Assembly (NCBI GenBank): GCA_964431735.1
Contig: CAYSLJ010000168.1
Span: 1-14,965, forward strand
From: CALARM01 sp964431735
Lineage (GTDB): Bacteria > Vulcanimicrobiota > SpSt-956 > JAKJGF01
Direction: 5' to 3'
DNA length: 14,965 bases
Shown piece by piece: positions 1 through 6,887 of this stretch (the first letter of the stretch is position 1; each line of letters opens with the position of its first letter). The translations under genes were made by a program, and so were the position numbers. Below the pieces are notes generated by a model. The model was given only the letters and a program-made list of their open reading frames with translations, searched no databases and was not told where the DNA came from.

Positions 1-171
1 TTTTAATACGGCATATCTTTTCCTCCAGAGCCCGGCCAGGGACAGGAGTGAGTGCAATATTTTTTTTGGGTACCAATTTACCTGTTGCGGTAATAAGAGT
101 CCCTCCGTCTTTTCTGCCACACCTCTATGAATACCCTTTATTATATTTTCTTTTGTTTCTTTTTCAGCCAT
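1..171 (-). CDS. Possible partial hypothetical protein, open at window edge
   Basis: An uninterrupted minus-strand frame starts at an ATG (169-171) and runs 57 codons out of the window. It begins MAEKETKENIIKG and is charged and amphipathic at first. A GAGGT lies 10 nt before the ATG, a weak ribosome site. From about codon 26 the frame runs through a dispersed repeat that is non-coding in its other copy, so the open frame may be chance. I recognise no family. If the gene is real, its 3' part lies to the left of the window. Confidence 0.25.
   Translation of the reverse strand, partial: MAEKETKENIIKGIHRGVAEKTEGLLLPQQVNWYPKKILHSLLSLAGLWRKRYAVLK
17..95 (-). repeat. Dispersed GGCTCTGGAG element, copy 1
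   Basis: On the minus strand this reads ACCGCAACAGGTAAATTGG, then GTACCC, an A-rich stretch, CTGTCCCTGG and GGGCTCTGGAG. The same blocks in the same order recur at 8955-9022 with a slightly different middle. Related pieces are at 661-705 and 8847-8879. The copies are diverged, not identical. What the element does is unknown. Confidence 0.6.
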
Positions 172-291
172 AAGAGATATAACCTCAGGCTCGGCGAAGA
201 CGGTACAGATGCTGTTTAGGGATAAGTATTGAAGCTATAAAATTAAACAATACTGGACGTCTGTGAAGAAATTTTATAAATCCCAATCTCT

Positions 292-662
292 TCATAATCT
301 GTCTTCAAACATTTCTATAAAAGCCCTTATTCTGCTGGCAAGCTGCCCTCTGGCTTTCACAGGATAATCACCTTCTATTACGAGAACCGGTATATCCATA
401 GAACGAAGGGAAGAAACTAATATATGGATGTCCCAGGAAAAAATATCACAAAATTTTATCAGATAAAATATTATACCATCTACTGAATAATTTGCAATTA
501 TCTCTTTAATATTATTTAATCTCTCTTTGACAGAACCGGACATTCCGGCACATGGTGATTTATGAAGATACTCTCCGGCAAGAGATCCAGAGACATGCGG
601 ACATGCCGTAAAAAACAAAAATCTTCATATACTGCATGAGCACCTGATAATTCTATTCCGGT
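292..662 (-). pseudogene. Remnant of 2-hydroxyacyl-CoA dehydratase D-type subunit (HgdB/BcrC/FldC-like), C-terminal end
   Basis: The minus frame 618-292 encodes about 108 residues that match the C-terminal part of the 2-hydroxyglutaryl-CoA dehydratase D-component family. It has ERLNNIKEIIANYSVDGII, then the hallmark IKFCDIFSWD, IPVLVIEGDYP and the ending GQLASRIRAFIEMF. Members of this family bind a [4Fe-4S] cluster and help remove water from 2-hydroxyacyl-CoA, or reduce benzoyl-CoA in BcrC relatives; full subunits are several hundred residues long. Only TTG could start this frame, it has no ribosome site, and a TGA lies in frame just upstream. A different minus frame directly upstream (about 662-606) encodes GIELSGAHAVYEDFC, which resembles the expected preceding 'EESGA-VV-ED-C' segment. 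The gene therefore looks both frameshifted near 605-625 and truncated. The remnant ends upstream where the GGCTCTGGAG repeat begins (661). Confidence 0.75.
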
Positions 663-705
663 GGGTGAGGCTCTGGAGAAAAATATGATTGCGTTTTTTT
701 ACGAC
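661..705 (+). repeat. Dispersed GGCTCTGGAG element, partial copy 3
   Basis: GAGGCTCTGGAGAAAAATAT (666-685), followed by a CGTTTTTT-like stretch and CGACAGGTAAATT, resembles the GGCTCTGGAG side of the copies at 17-95 and 8955-9022, here on the plus strand. It abuts the broken end of the dehydratase remnant. The match is short, so the assignment is moderate. Confidence 0.4.
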
Positions 706-757
706 AGGTAAATTCACCTTTACTGAAAATTATAGTTAATGCATATAAATCTGTAAT

Positions 758-778
758 TAGTGAATAGTGAGTAGTGAA
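758..778 (+). repeat. TAGTGAR heptamer array B1 (3 units)
   Basis: Three head-to-tail 7-mers: TAGTGAA, TAGTGAG, TAGTGAA. The same class recurs at 1504-1524. A partly complementary stretch, TTCACTTTTCACT (800-812), follows, so a weak imperfect hairpin is possible. Intergenic. Confidence 0.75.
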
Positions 779-828
779 TGGCAGGTAATGTCTTATTTTA
801 TTCACTTTTCACTCTGAATATTCTATAA

Positions 829-882
829 CAAATTTCTTTTTCCCTTGTATGTAAAATCACCTGTCATTTTTAAACGCAATTG
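829..882 (+). repeat. 54-bp dispersed repeat, left copy
   Basis: Positions 829-882 are identical over 54 bp to the reverse complement of 14912-14965. The block starts CAAATTTCTTTTTCCC and ends TTTAAACGCAATTG. The other copy lies upstream of a TnpB gene stub, so this may be the 5' end of an IS200/IS605-type element or a non-autonomous derivative. Here it lies just upstream of the promoter of the 134-residue gene. Whether the match extends further is unknown, because the right copy meets the window end. Confidence 0.85.
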
Positions 883-908
883 AAAAATATATACCGTATT
901 TAATTTTA

Positions 909-937
909 TTGACTTTTTTCTCTATCATTTGTATAAT
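909..937 (+). promoter_or_regulatory. Sigma70-type promoter for the 134-residue protein gene
   Basis: TTGACT (909-914) and a perfect TATAAT (932-937) are separated by exactly 17 nt. Transcription would start near 944, leaving a leader of about 43 nt before the AAGGAGG ribosome site and ATG at 987. This is the best promoter match in the window. Confidence 0.75.
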
Positions 938-986
938 TTTTATTATTGAGAGAGAACAATAGTTTTTATATTTAAGGAGGATAATT

Positions 987-1391
987 ATGTCAGAAGAAAA
1001 AATCGTATCAGAGAAAATTTACGGAGAACCGGAAGATTTTAAACCCTGGGCCAGAGAACTCGGTCTGGAAAGCGTAACAGCGGCTGCTAAATTATATATA
1101 AGCGATAAAGCCGAAGCTATTGTAGTTGACAATATAAGCGGTGAACCTGCAAAAAATCCCTGGGAAAATCTCTTTGACGGGAAATCTCATTCTGTAATGA
1201 AACTGATGGATGAAAAAGGACATGACTGCAAGGTTGCTTATTACACGACACCGGATCCGAAGGACTCCAGTCATGTTACATTTAAAGGATTTGGAGGCCC
1301 TGCAGGAGACGTATGGTGGCAGGGAGAAATGTTTAAAAAGATGGAAGACGGAAGTCTGAAATACGAAATAATTATAAAAGGGAAAGCTTAG
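987..1391 (+). CDS. Unrecognised 134-residue cytoplasmic protein, strongly expressed signals
   Basis: The start is well supported: AAGGAGG lies 6 nt before the ATG, and a consensus promoter lies upstream at 909-937. I do not recognise the family. There is no signal peptide, membrane segment or cysteine cluster (a single Cys, in HDCKVAYY). The protein is mixed charged and rich in Trp and Gly: PWARELG near residue 20, NPWENLFDGKSH around 57-68, and FGGPAGDVWWQGEMF around 101-115. The end KYEIIIKGKA looks like a final beta strand. This could be a compact beta-rich binding fold or a small enzyme; neither can be argued further. It is a lone transcription unit, with the 54-bp repeat before it and a heptamer array 36 nt after its stop. 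The next gene converges on it. TGGTT/AACCA (1392-1412) after the stop is too weak to call a terminator. Confidence 0.85.
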   Translation: MSEEKIVSEKIYGEPEDFKPWARELGLESVTAAAKLYISDKAEAIVVDNISGEPAKNPWENLFDGKSHSVMKLMDEKGHDCKVAYYTTPDPKDSSHVTFKGFGGPAGDVWWQGEMFKKMEDGSLKYEIIIKGKA

Positions 1392-1426
1392 TGGTTGTAA
1401 AAAAATAACCATGTCATATTTACAAT

Positions 1427-1500
1427 CGTGACGCGTGACGCGTGACGCGAGGATACTAATCGTTCTAATAATTTGCCAGAGTTGTTTTTCTTACAATCCT
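1427..1500 (+). repeat. Heptamer array A1 (3 units) with conserved 51-bp flank
   Basis: Three CGTGACG units plus CG (1427-1449), preceded by AAT. They are followed by a flank starting AGGATACTAAT and ending TTACAATCCT (1450-1500). The flank matches 14683-14733 at 46 of 51 positions and all five differences are transitions. There the array has four units. Array and flank therefore travel as one element with variable unit number. The stretch lies between convergent genes. Confidence 0.85.
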
Positions 1501-1503
1501 GAG

Positions 1504-1524
1504 TAGTGAATAGTGAGTAGTGAG
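1504..1524 (+). repeat. TAGTGAR heptamer array B2 (3 units)
   Basis: TAGTGAA, TAGTGAG, TAGTGAG in tandem, directly after the flank of array A1. It is the same class as 758-778. Its last unit enters the palindrome at 1520-1563. Confidence 0.75.
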
Positions 1525-1563
1525 TATAAAACCCGTTCACTGCTCACTATTATTTATACTCAC
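1520..1563. terminator. Palindrome between convergent genes, possible bidirectional terminator
   Basis: GTGAGTATAAA (1520-1530) and TTTATACTCAC (1553-1563) form a perfect 11-bp stem. The inner sequence TTCACTGCTCACTATTA can also pair with the upstream TAGTGAR units, giving a competing fold. The structure lies 11 nt beyond the stop of the protease gene and is downstream of both converging genes. There is no clean U-run, so a terminator role is inferred from position only. Confidence 0.4.
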
Positions 1564-1573
1564 CCCGGTAAAA

Positions 1574-3076
1574 TCACTCAAAACCATTTACAGTAACGGT
1601 AATTGAATCATTCACATCAAAATATCCGGAATATCTGGTTTTGCCCGGTTTACTATCAAAAGATAATGCTCTGTAATTACTTCCTCTGTTGACATAATAA
1701 AAAGAAGCCAGTCCATCTTTATCTGACTTTGTAAATCCAGTCATATTCTCTCCACTATACAATAATACAGTGTTGTTTACCACAGGTTCTCCTGAAACAG
1801 TCTTTAAATAAACCTTTACTCTCCCGTATTTATTTTCTCTCAGAGTTCCGAGAGCATCTTTCACGTTAATATTACCCCATCCCGTATCTCTGTCCCATCC
1901 CAGTTCTCCTGTATCTTCTGCAGTAAGTTCTATCTGACTTCTTATCTCTTCAGGTGTAATACCTTTATGAAAGGATGCAAGAAGAGCGCATACGCCTGTA
2001 ACAAAGGGGGCGGACATGGATGTGCCGTCCATAGAGACATAATGACCGTCTTTAGCCGTAGAATAAATATCCACTCCCGGAGCGGATATAGAAATATGAT
2101 TTCCCCCGGTAGAAAAAGAGGCTCCCTGTTTTCTGCCGTCTACGGCACCTGCTGCAATGATTCCCTGACATGCTGCCGGATATCTGACCATGGCTCTGTG
2201 AGTATTACCCATGGATGAAACAAGAACAACATTTCTCTCCAGGGCATAATTTATGGCATCGCTGAGAGACAGAGAATAGCCGTTTTTATCGCTGAAACTC
2301 ATATTTATGACACGGGCGCCATGTTCTGTTGCCCATACTATAGCCCTCAGTACCACATCATTCGGTATATCTTCATTTCCCTCTGCCATTACTACAGGCA
2401 TAATTCTGCATTTCCATGCAACACCTGCTATACCTGTTCCGTTATTACCTATACCGGCAGCAATTCCTGCCACATGGGTTCCATGGCCCATAACATCGGA
2501 ATTTATTCTTCCGTCAAATTCTTCTCCTGTAACTGCATTAAAACCTGTAACCATTTTACCGGCAAATTCACAGTGTGTGCCGTTAACTCCCGTATCCAGA
2601 ATGGCAACAGTTATATCTTCAGAACCGGTTGTAATATCCCATGCCTGTTCGGCAGAACATATCTGAGGAGCATATTGATAATTATAGTAAAAATCATCGG
2701 GAACCATATCCAGGGTATAAGTATAAACAGGTTCAGCATAGATAACTTCTTTATCTATAGCCCTGACGGTATCTACTATTGATGAAGACAGAGGTAATTT
2801 AATCTTTCCGTATTTTTTATCTCCAATGGAAAAAGTGTTTATCACAGTACCTCCTGTTTTTTCAGATATATCGGAAATTCTGTCTCTGTAATGGACAATA
2901 ATCATATTATCTTCATGGGGAGGAAGCTTGTCATCACTTTCCGGCAACGACAGAGGGTCTGAAAAATTCCCGCTGTTTTCCGTTTGAGTATTAATTACCT
3001 CTGTTACCTGATTTCCTCCGCAGCCTGACATAATAATAAGGGATAAAAATAGTATGGATAAAATAGTTTTTCTCAT
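1574..3076 (-). CDS. Subtilisin-family (S8) serine protease, lipoprotein
   Basis: This 500-residue exported protease should be anchored by lipid at Cys19 (signal peptide with lipobox IMSGC). Residues about 56-122 look like an inhibitor/propeptide domain of the fervidolysin type (DNMIIVHYRD to EVIYAEPVYTY). The S8 catalytic domain spans about 140-410 with the full triad: Asp161 in VAILDTGVNGTH, His198 in VMGHGTHVAGIAAG and Ser353 in DGTSMSAPFVTG. Asn291 in SSMGNTH is the likely oxyanion-hole residue. Residues about 418-498 form a carboxypeptidase-regulatory-like beta sandwich (GRVKVYLKTVSGEPVVNNTV). GGAGG lies 4 nt before the ATG and confirms the start. It is the third gene of a minus-strand cluster of exported proteins; array A2 lies 14 nt upstream of the ATG, within the likely transcript. 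The protease may process its own cluster-mates or surface proteins, which is inference. Confidence 0.93.
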   Translation of the reverse strand: MRKTILSILFLSLIIMSGCGGNQVTEVINTQTENSGNFSDPLSLPESDDKLPPHEDNMIIVHYRDRISDISEKTGGTVINTFSIGDKKYGKIKLPLSSSIVDTVRAIDKEVIYAEPVYTYTLDMVPDDFYYNYQYAPQICSAEQAWDITTGSEDITVAILDTGVNGTHCEFAGKMVTGFNAVTGEEFDGRINSDVMGHGTHVAGIAAGIGNNGTGIAGVAWKCRIMPVVMAEGNEDIPNDVVLRAIVWATEHGARVINMSFSDKNGYSLSLSDAINYALERNVVLVSSMGNTHRAMVRYPAACQGIIAAGAVDGRKQGASFSTGGNHISISAPGVDIYSTAKDGHYVSMDGTSMSAPFVTGVCALLASFHKGITPEEIRSQIELTAEDTGELGWDRDTGWGNINVKDALGTLRENKYGRVKVYLKTVSGEPVVNNTVLLYSGENMTGFTKSDKDGLASFYYVNRGSNYRALSFDSKPGKTRYSGYFDVNDSITVTVNGFE

Positions 3077-3090
3077 AAATCCTCCAAAAT

Positions 3091-3120
3091 CGTAACGCGT
3101 GACGCGTGACGCGTAACGCG
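3091..3120 (+). repeat. Heptamer array A2 (4 units), within a probable operon
   Basis: Units in order are CGTAACG, CGTGACG, CGTGACG, CGTAACG, then CG, with the usual edges AAT before and AGG after. It fills half of the 69-bp gap between the beta-sandwich lipoprotein gene and the protease gene, and ends 5 nt from the protease Shine-Dalgarno site (3081-3085). If the cluster is co-transcribed, the array is in the mRNA and may affect translation of the protease. Confidence 0.85.
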
Positions 3121-3145
3121 AGGTTTGCTTAACCGGTAGACCACC

Positions 3146-4612
3146 TTATTCAGATACAGTTGTAAATATAAAAGAACCGTTGTTTGACGTAAAATAAACT
3201 TCATAAGTATTCAAATCCATATAAGGATAAGACGGATAGGAATAGGCCCGATAGGTACGGGTTGTTTCGTCATATGAACCGGCTGCATAAGTATTGAAAA
3301 CATCCCATTCATATACTGAGTTTTTCTTCAGTTCCGCAGACAGATTGACAGAACTTTCATTTATATCGTCACTGCTTATATGTTCGATAACAAAAGGATC
3401 GGATTTCTCCCTGTTAACATCCCATATATATATGTCATATACTCTTTTATCACCTGTCCTGTTATTTACGGACCATTTCATCACAGGTTTCGTAGAAACT
3501 CCTGTCGTGTTATCCGAAGGTTCTGTAAGATTTACACGGAATAGATCCAGAACCGTTACCTCATGAGATATATCACTTAAAGGACTCTCGCCTGCAACAT
3601 TACAGGCAGACATTTTGTAATAAAGTTTCTGACCAGGATATATAACAGAAGGGTCTCCGTCTGTAAAAACAGGTGATGATGATGTGGCAACCCACGTAAA
3701 AGGGCCATCTTTAGAAATAGAACGGTATAATTTATAAGATGTGGCATCACTCTGTTCATAGGTGCAGTTTATTGATACATAACATGTGGCATCGGCAGGA
3801 AGGCCTCTGAGATTTAAAAAACTATCCTTTATTTTTACAATAAACGGGTCAATATCAGGAGAAATTAATCTCTTCTTTTTACAATTTCCTACTCTGCGGT
3901 AATATTCTCCACAGGATTCTCCGAAGGTATAGGCTGTTACCCTGATAGATTTCGGCGGGTACACAGGAGGAGTTGCAGGGGAAGCAAATCCGTTTTTTAT
4001 ATTTATCGTAAGCTCTGATCTGTTATTATTTGTATCATAAACTACAATATAAAGATAATTATTTCCCGGAGGAAGTTTTTCAGGGTCCAGTTCAAAAGAT
4101 AGAACAGACGAATTATCTTTACTTACTGCCGAAGGATAACCGTATTTATATCCTGTTTTAACATAAATGCCTTTTATATTCCCTGCACCTTCGGCGGAAA
4201 CTGTAACAGTTCTTTTATCTGTGATGACATCTCCCTCCGATATACCGCTCACAGTTATATAAGGAGCAGATACAGGCCACAGAGGATTAAAATAAGGCAT
4301 CTGTATAAGTTCAAGGGATGTGCCTCCATTTACGGACTGAGCCATGGAAGCACTGCAGCCTTTTTTTGAAAGTAAAAGTGTATAAAGTCCCGGTTCTATA
4401 TTATTAAAAGAAAAATAACCATTCTCATCTGTCATGGTTGAAATTCCTGTTTCAAGCAATGTAACGGTAGAATTTATAACAGGAGAGCCTTTGGAGTATT
4501 CGACTACAGTGCCTGTTATTGACGGGCCCGATGTAATAACAGTTCTGTCATCGCCGCATCCGACATTTAAAAGAGAAATAATCAGAAATAAATAAAAATA
4601 TTTTTTTATCAA
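3146..4612 (-). CDS. Multi-domain beta-sandwich lipoprotein (carboxypeptidase-regulatory-like, Ig/FN3-like)
   Basis: A 488-residue exported lipoprotein: n-region MIKK, a hydrophobic core and lipobox NVGC with lipidated Cys19. Residues about 31-105 form a carboxypeptidase-regulatory-like domain (ITGTVVEYSKGSPVINSTV, then TDENGYFSFNNIEPGLYTL). About 117-206 is an Ig-like strand domain. About 276-353 is fibronectin-III-like, with SYKLYRSISKDGPFTWVA and YYKMSACNVAGESPLSD. The last about 130 residues have a further Ig/FN3-like pattern (KPVMKWSVNN, VYDIYIWDV). No catalytic motif is seen, so adhesion or surface scaffolding is likely. The start is TTG (4610-4612); AAGGA lies about 9 nt before it. A nearby ATG (4617-4619) is out of frame and opens only a short ORF. 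The gene begins 28 nt after the stop of the preceding small secreted protein and runs toward the protease gene. Confidence 0.85.
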   Translation of the reverse strand: MIKKYFYLFLIISLLNVGCGDDRTVITSGPSITGTVVEYSKGSPVINSTVTLLETGISTMTDENGYFSFNNIEPGLYTLLLSKKGCSASMAQSVNGGTSLELIQMPYFNPLWPVSAPYITVSGISEGDVITDKRTVTVSAEGAGNIKGIYVKTGYKYGYPSAVSKDNSSVLSFELDPEKLPPGNNYLYIVVYDTNNNRSELTINIKNGFASPATPPVYPPKSIRVTAYTFGESCGEYYRRVGNCKKKRLISPDIDPFIVKIKDSFLNLRGLPADATCYVSINCTYEQSDATSYKLYRSISKDGPFTWVATSSSPVFTDGDPSVIYPGQKLYYKMSACNVAGESPLSDISHEVTVLDLFRVNLTEPSDNTTGVSTKPVMKWSVNNRTGDKRVYDIYIWDVNREKSDPFVIEHISSDDINESSVNLSAELKKNSVYEWDVFNTYAAGSYDETTRTYRAYSYPSYPYMDLNTYEVYFTSNNGSFIFTTVSE

Positions 4613-4640
4613 TATTCATTATCCTTTTTGAATTTTGGAT

Positions 4641-5147
4641 TTACCTGGCCGGTCTATAAGTTTCCCACAGAACCCATTCTTTTTCATTACTATAATAAGC
4701 CACAGTAAGCTCTATCGTGATAAAATTATTTTTCCATATATAAGAGGTATCTTTTCTACCTTCATCTGACACAGGAAATTCTTTTGTTTCATGAGACTTT
4801 CCGAAGAGAGTGGTAAAAGAATCTATTATCTTTTTTACATCCCCTTCTTTTTTTATAAAAGGACTCTGAAATAGAATTTGATTTACTCTGTTCTTTTCAT
4901 TAAAATAAATGGTTCCGTCCCAACCATCTCTATTCAAAGTAAAATAAATATCTCCTGTTTTAAAAAACATATTTTCTTCGAAAGAAATAGATGCTCCTTT
5001 CAGGCTTTTTTTCACTTCATCTGCGGTCATATCCATTTTTACGATATTCCATCCGCGAAGATTCTGAAAATTTTCTTTACTTTCACAAGGAAAATTTAAA
5101 CATATATGTAACATAATCAGAATAATTAAAATAATTTTAATTTTCAT
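4641..5147 (-). CDS. Small secreted protein with a BamE/SmpA-like segment
   Basis: A 168-residue exported protein. A basic start (MKIK) and hydrophobic core to about residue 20 form a signal peptide; Cys21 follows NFP, which is a poor lipobox, so lipidation is doubtful. The segment WNIVKMDMTADEVKKSL (about 33-49) resembles the helix of BamE/SmpA-type and related beta-lactamase-inhibitor-like folds, where 'G-MTxxEVxxxLG' is common. The rest alternates strands, with aromatic residues near the end (EKEWVLWETYRP). Function is not known; the fold call is inference. AAGGAAG lies 7 nt before the ATG. It is the first gene of the minus-strand cluster and faces the plus-strand operon across the array A3 region. 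Confidence 0.75.
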   Translation of the reverse strand: MKIKIILIILIMLHICLNFPCESKENFQNLRGWNIVKMDMTADEVKKSLKGASISFEENMFFKTGDIYFTLNRDGWDGTIYFNEKNRVNQILFQSPFIKKEGDVKKIIDSFTTLFGKSHETKEFPVSDEGRKDTSYIWKNNFITIELTVAYYSNEKEWVLWETYRPAR

Positions 5148-5171
5148 AAATAAACTTCCTTTCTGCTGACC

Positions 5172-5257
5172 TGAGCATAAGCATGTAATAAAAACTTTCC
5201 TCCCGTGACGCGTTACGCGTTACGCGTCACGAGAGCATATTGTATTATTTATGCTCA
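5172..5257. repeat. Array A3 (4 units) framed by a 9-bp inverted repeat in a divergent intergenic region
   Basis: The array (5204-5231) has unit 1 CGTGACG, units 2-3 CGTTACG and unit 4 CGTCACG. Its outer 10 bp (CGTGACGCGT and ACGCGTCACG) are perfect inverted arms. Around it, TGAGCATAA (5172-5180) and TTATGCTCA (5249-5257) form a second inverted repeat. A local 7-bp hairpin is also possible (GAGCATA 5233-5239 with TATGCTC 5250-5256). TATTATTTATGCTCA (5243-5257) matches 1548-1562 in 14 of 15 positions. The region must hold the promoters of both divergent units, but I see no convincing -35/-10 pair. Confidence 0.75.
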
Positions 5258-5287
5258 TCTCAGTAAATAAATTAAAGGTGAAATAAA

Positions 5288-5989
5288 ATGATTTTTGCAT
5301 TTATTTTTCTGGTTCTTCTGGCATATCTGTTAATTCGTTTTCGTCTTATTAAAGTATCAGATAAAAAAGATTTTCTTTCTCTCCTGCCTGTCTTTATTAT
5401 TCTCGGATTATTTTTTCACTTCCTTTCAATGTTTTATCTTTTTACCAGGGATAAACTGCTGTCTTATACTGTAACTCCTATTATATCATCAATGAAAGAT
5501 TTTGAAAATTTTAAAAAAGGAAAGGAACTGATTATTCAGTGTAAAGTAAGTAAGACTATGCCTTTTAATCATGAAAATTTTGTCGCCTACAAACAGATTC
5601 CCTTTGATGATGACGATTTTGTAGTAACAAAAACCCCTCCTCTTGAGCTCGAATTAAAAGATGGAAAGATAAAACTGGACAATGAAAATTACCGGATAAT
5701 GAACTGGCCCCGGAGAAGAGATTCTCTTTATTTATGGAATTTCCTTACCACAGGTACAGAAGTAATTATAACAGGAAGTGAAGTTAAAAAAAGCACTGAG
5801 AACAACAGATTTATTAACGGGGAAATTGTTTTTGCCGGTTCCCGTGATGATTTTCTCCGGAAGGTGAAAAGAGACTCCATATTACCGGATGTTATGTTTT
5901 ACCTGTGTCTTACGTCAGGATTACTTATGTGGATAATTCCTCCTCTATACTTTTTTACAAAGAAAAAACACGGTCAGGAGATTTCATAA
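5288..5989 (+). CDS. Membrane protein with three predicted helices and a central soluble domain
   Basis: A 233-residue inner-membrane protein: helices at about 2-20 (FAFIFLVLLAYLLI) and 31-52 (SLLPVFIILGLFFHFLS), and a C-terminal one at about 203-225 (VMFYLCLTSGLLMWIIPPLY) with a positive tail KKKH. The domain between (about 60-195) is strand-rich, with KELIIQCKVSKTMPF, LELELKDGKIKLD and LTTGTEVIITGSEV. This pattern recalls the GIDE-like/OB-like domains of other membrane proteins, but the match is weak and I claim no function. AAAGGTGA lies 6-7 nt before the ATG. It is the first gene of a three-gene operon; the next starts 4 nt after its stop. Confidence 0.85.
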   Translation: MIFAFIFLVLLAYLLIRFRLIKVSDKKDFLSLLPVFIILGLFFHFLSMFYLFTRDKLLSYTVTPIISSMKDFENFKKGKELIIQCKVSKTMPFNHENFVAYKQIPFDDDDFVVTKTPPLELELKDGKIKLDNENYRIMNWPRRRDSLYLWNFLTTGTEVIITGSEVKKSTENNRFINGEIVFAGSRDDFLRKVKRDSILPDVMFYLCLTSGLLMWIIPPLYFFTKKKHGQEIS

Positions 5990-5993
5990 CACA

Positions 5994-6875
5994 ATGGAAC
6001 TTCTCATAACAATAGTAATTTTTTGCTTATTTTTAAGTATAAGCTATTTCAGGAAAAAAAACACTGAATATATGTGGAAGAAATTTGCCATTTCCTCAGG
6101 ATTATCTATAACTCCGGCAAAATATCTCTTTGATTTTCCGAAAATTACAGGTTTATATAAAAATTTTAATATTTCACTCTTCACAGGTACGAGAGAAATC
6201 AAATATGTCAGAATTTCAGGAGATACGTTAAGACAATTAGAAAATATCATACATACAGACAGGCTTAAATCTCTTACAGGTGAAAAATGGTCAGAAAAAA
6301 AACTGGTACATAGATTAAAATCTCTCAATTACAACCAAAGAGAAATTGAGTTAATACTGTCACATACCACGGCAGAAGAGGAAAAAAACTTAAAACCACG
6401 TAAACACACTGTTACTTATACATTTATTATGATGTATCCTCTTTCTTCATATAACGGCTTTAATATTCACATATACAGCAATGGATATTTCAGTAAAAAA
6501 ATCGAAAGTGCCTGTAAAGCTATTTCCGACAGATTTATTGAAACAGGTGACAGTGAATTTGACAGAGCTTTTGTCATAAAAAGCGATAATCATGAAAAAG
6601 CTCTAAAGGTAATTACCTGTGAAACACGAAAAAAACTCCTGAAATATAAAATGCCTGTAGATATATTTATTTCAGGAAAATCTATAGCATTTGAAACAGA
6701 AGGTATAATAAAAAGTCTGTCTTTTCTCAATAATATAGTTGAAATCATGGCAGATACGGGAGAAATGATGTTCGATGAGTCACAGAAAAGCTGTCCTTTC
6801 TGCGGTGAAATTTTATCTTCAAAAGACAAATTCTGCATAAGTTGCGGAAAAATACTCAACACAAATGACAGATAG
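5994..6875 (+). CDS. Membrane-anchored protein with C-terminal zinc ribbon
   Basis: A 293-residue protein. Residues about 2-18 are one membrane helix (ELLITIVIFCLFLSISYF) followed by RKK. The C-terminus has a zinc ribbon, CPFCGEILSSKDKFCISCGK, with Cys267, 270, 281 and 284 as likely ligands. In between, DSEFDRAFVIKSDNHEKAL (about 186-204) followed by VDIFISGKSIAFETEG resembles a segment of the DUF3137-like group of membrane-associated bacterial proteins. No catalytic residues are evident. The start lies 4 nt after the upstream stop; AGGAG inside the upstream gene end is 12-13 nt away, so translation may be coupled. Together with its upstream neighbour it looks like a two-protein membrane module of unknown role, followed by the HD phosphohydrolase. 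Confidence 0.85.
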   Translation: MELLITIVIFCLFLSISYFRKKNTEYMWKKFAISSGLSITPAKYLFDFPKITGLYKNFNISLFTGTREIKYVRISGDTLRQLENIIHTDRLKSLTGEKWSEKKLVHRLKSLNYNQREIELILSHTTAEEEKNLKPRKHTVTYTFIMMYPLSSYNGFNIHIYSNGYFSKKIESACKAISDRFIETGDSEFDRAFVIKSDNHEKALKVITCETRKKLLKYKMPVDIFISGKSIAFETEGIIKSLSFLNNIVEIMADTGEMMFDESQKSCPFCGEILSSKDKFCISCGKILNTNDR

Positions 6876-6887
6876 TGAGGTATAAAC

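Noticed and set aside
1092..1412. Minus-strand ORF opposite the 134-residue gene
   Set aside because: It overlaps a gene with strong promoter and ribosome site on the other strand, has no such signals and encodes a composition typical of an antisense shadow.
2307..2782. Two plus-strand ORFs inside the protease gene
   Set aside because: They are antisense to the conserved S8 catalytic domain; low-complexity composition and no start signals.
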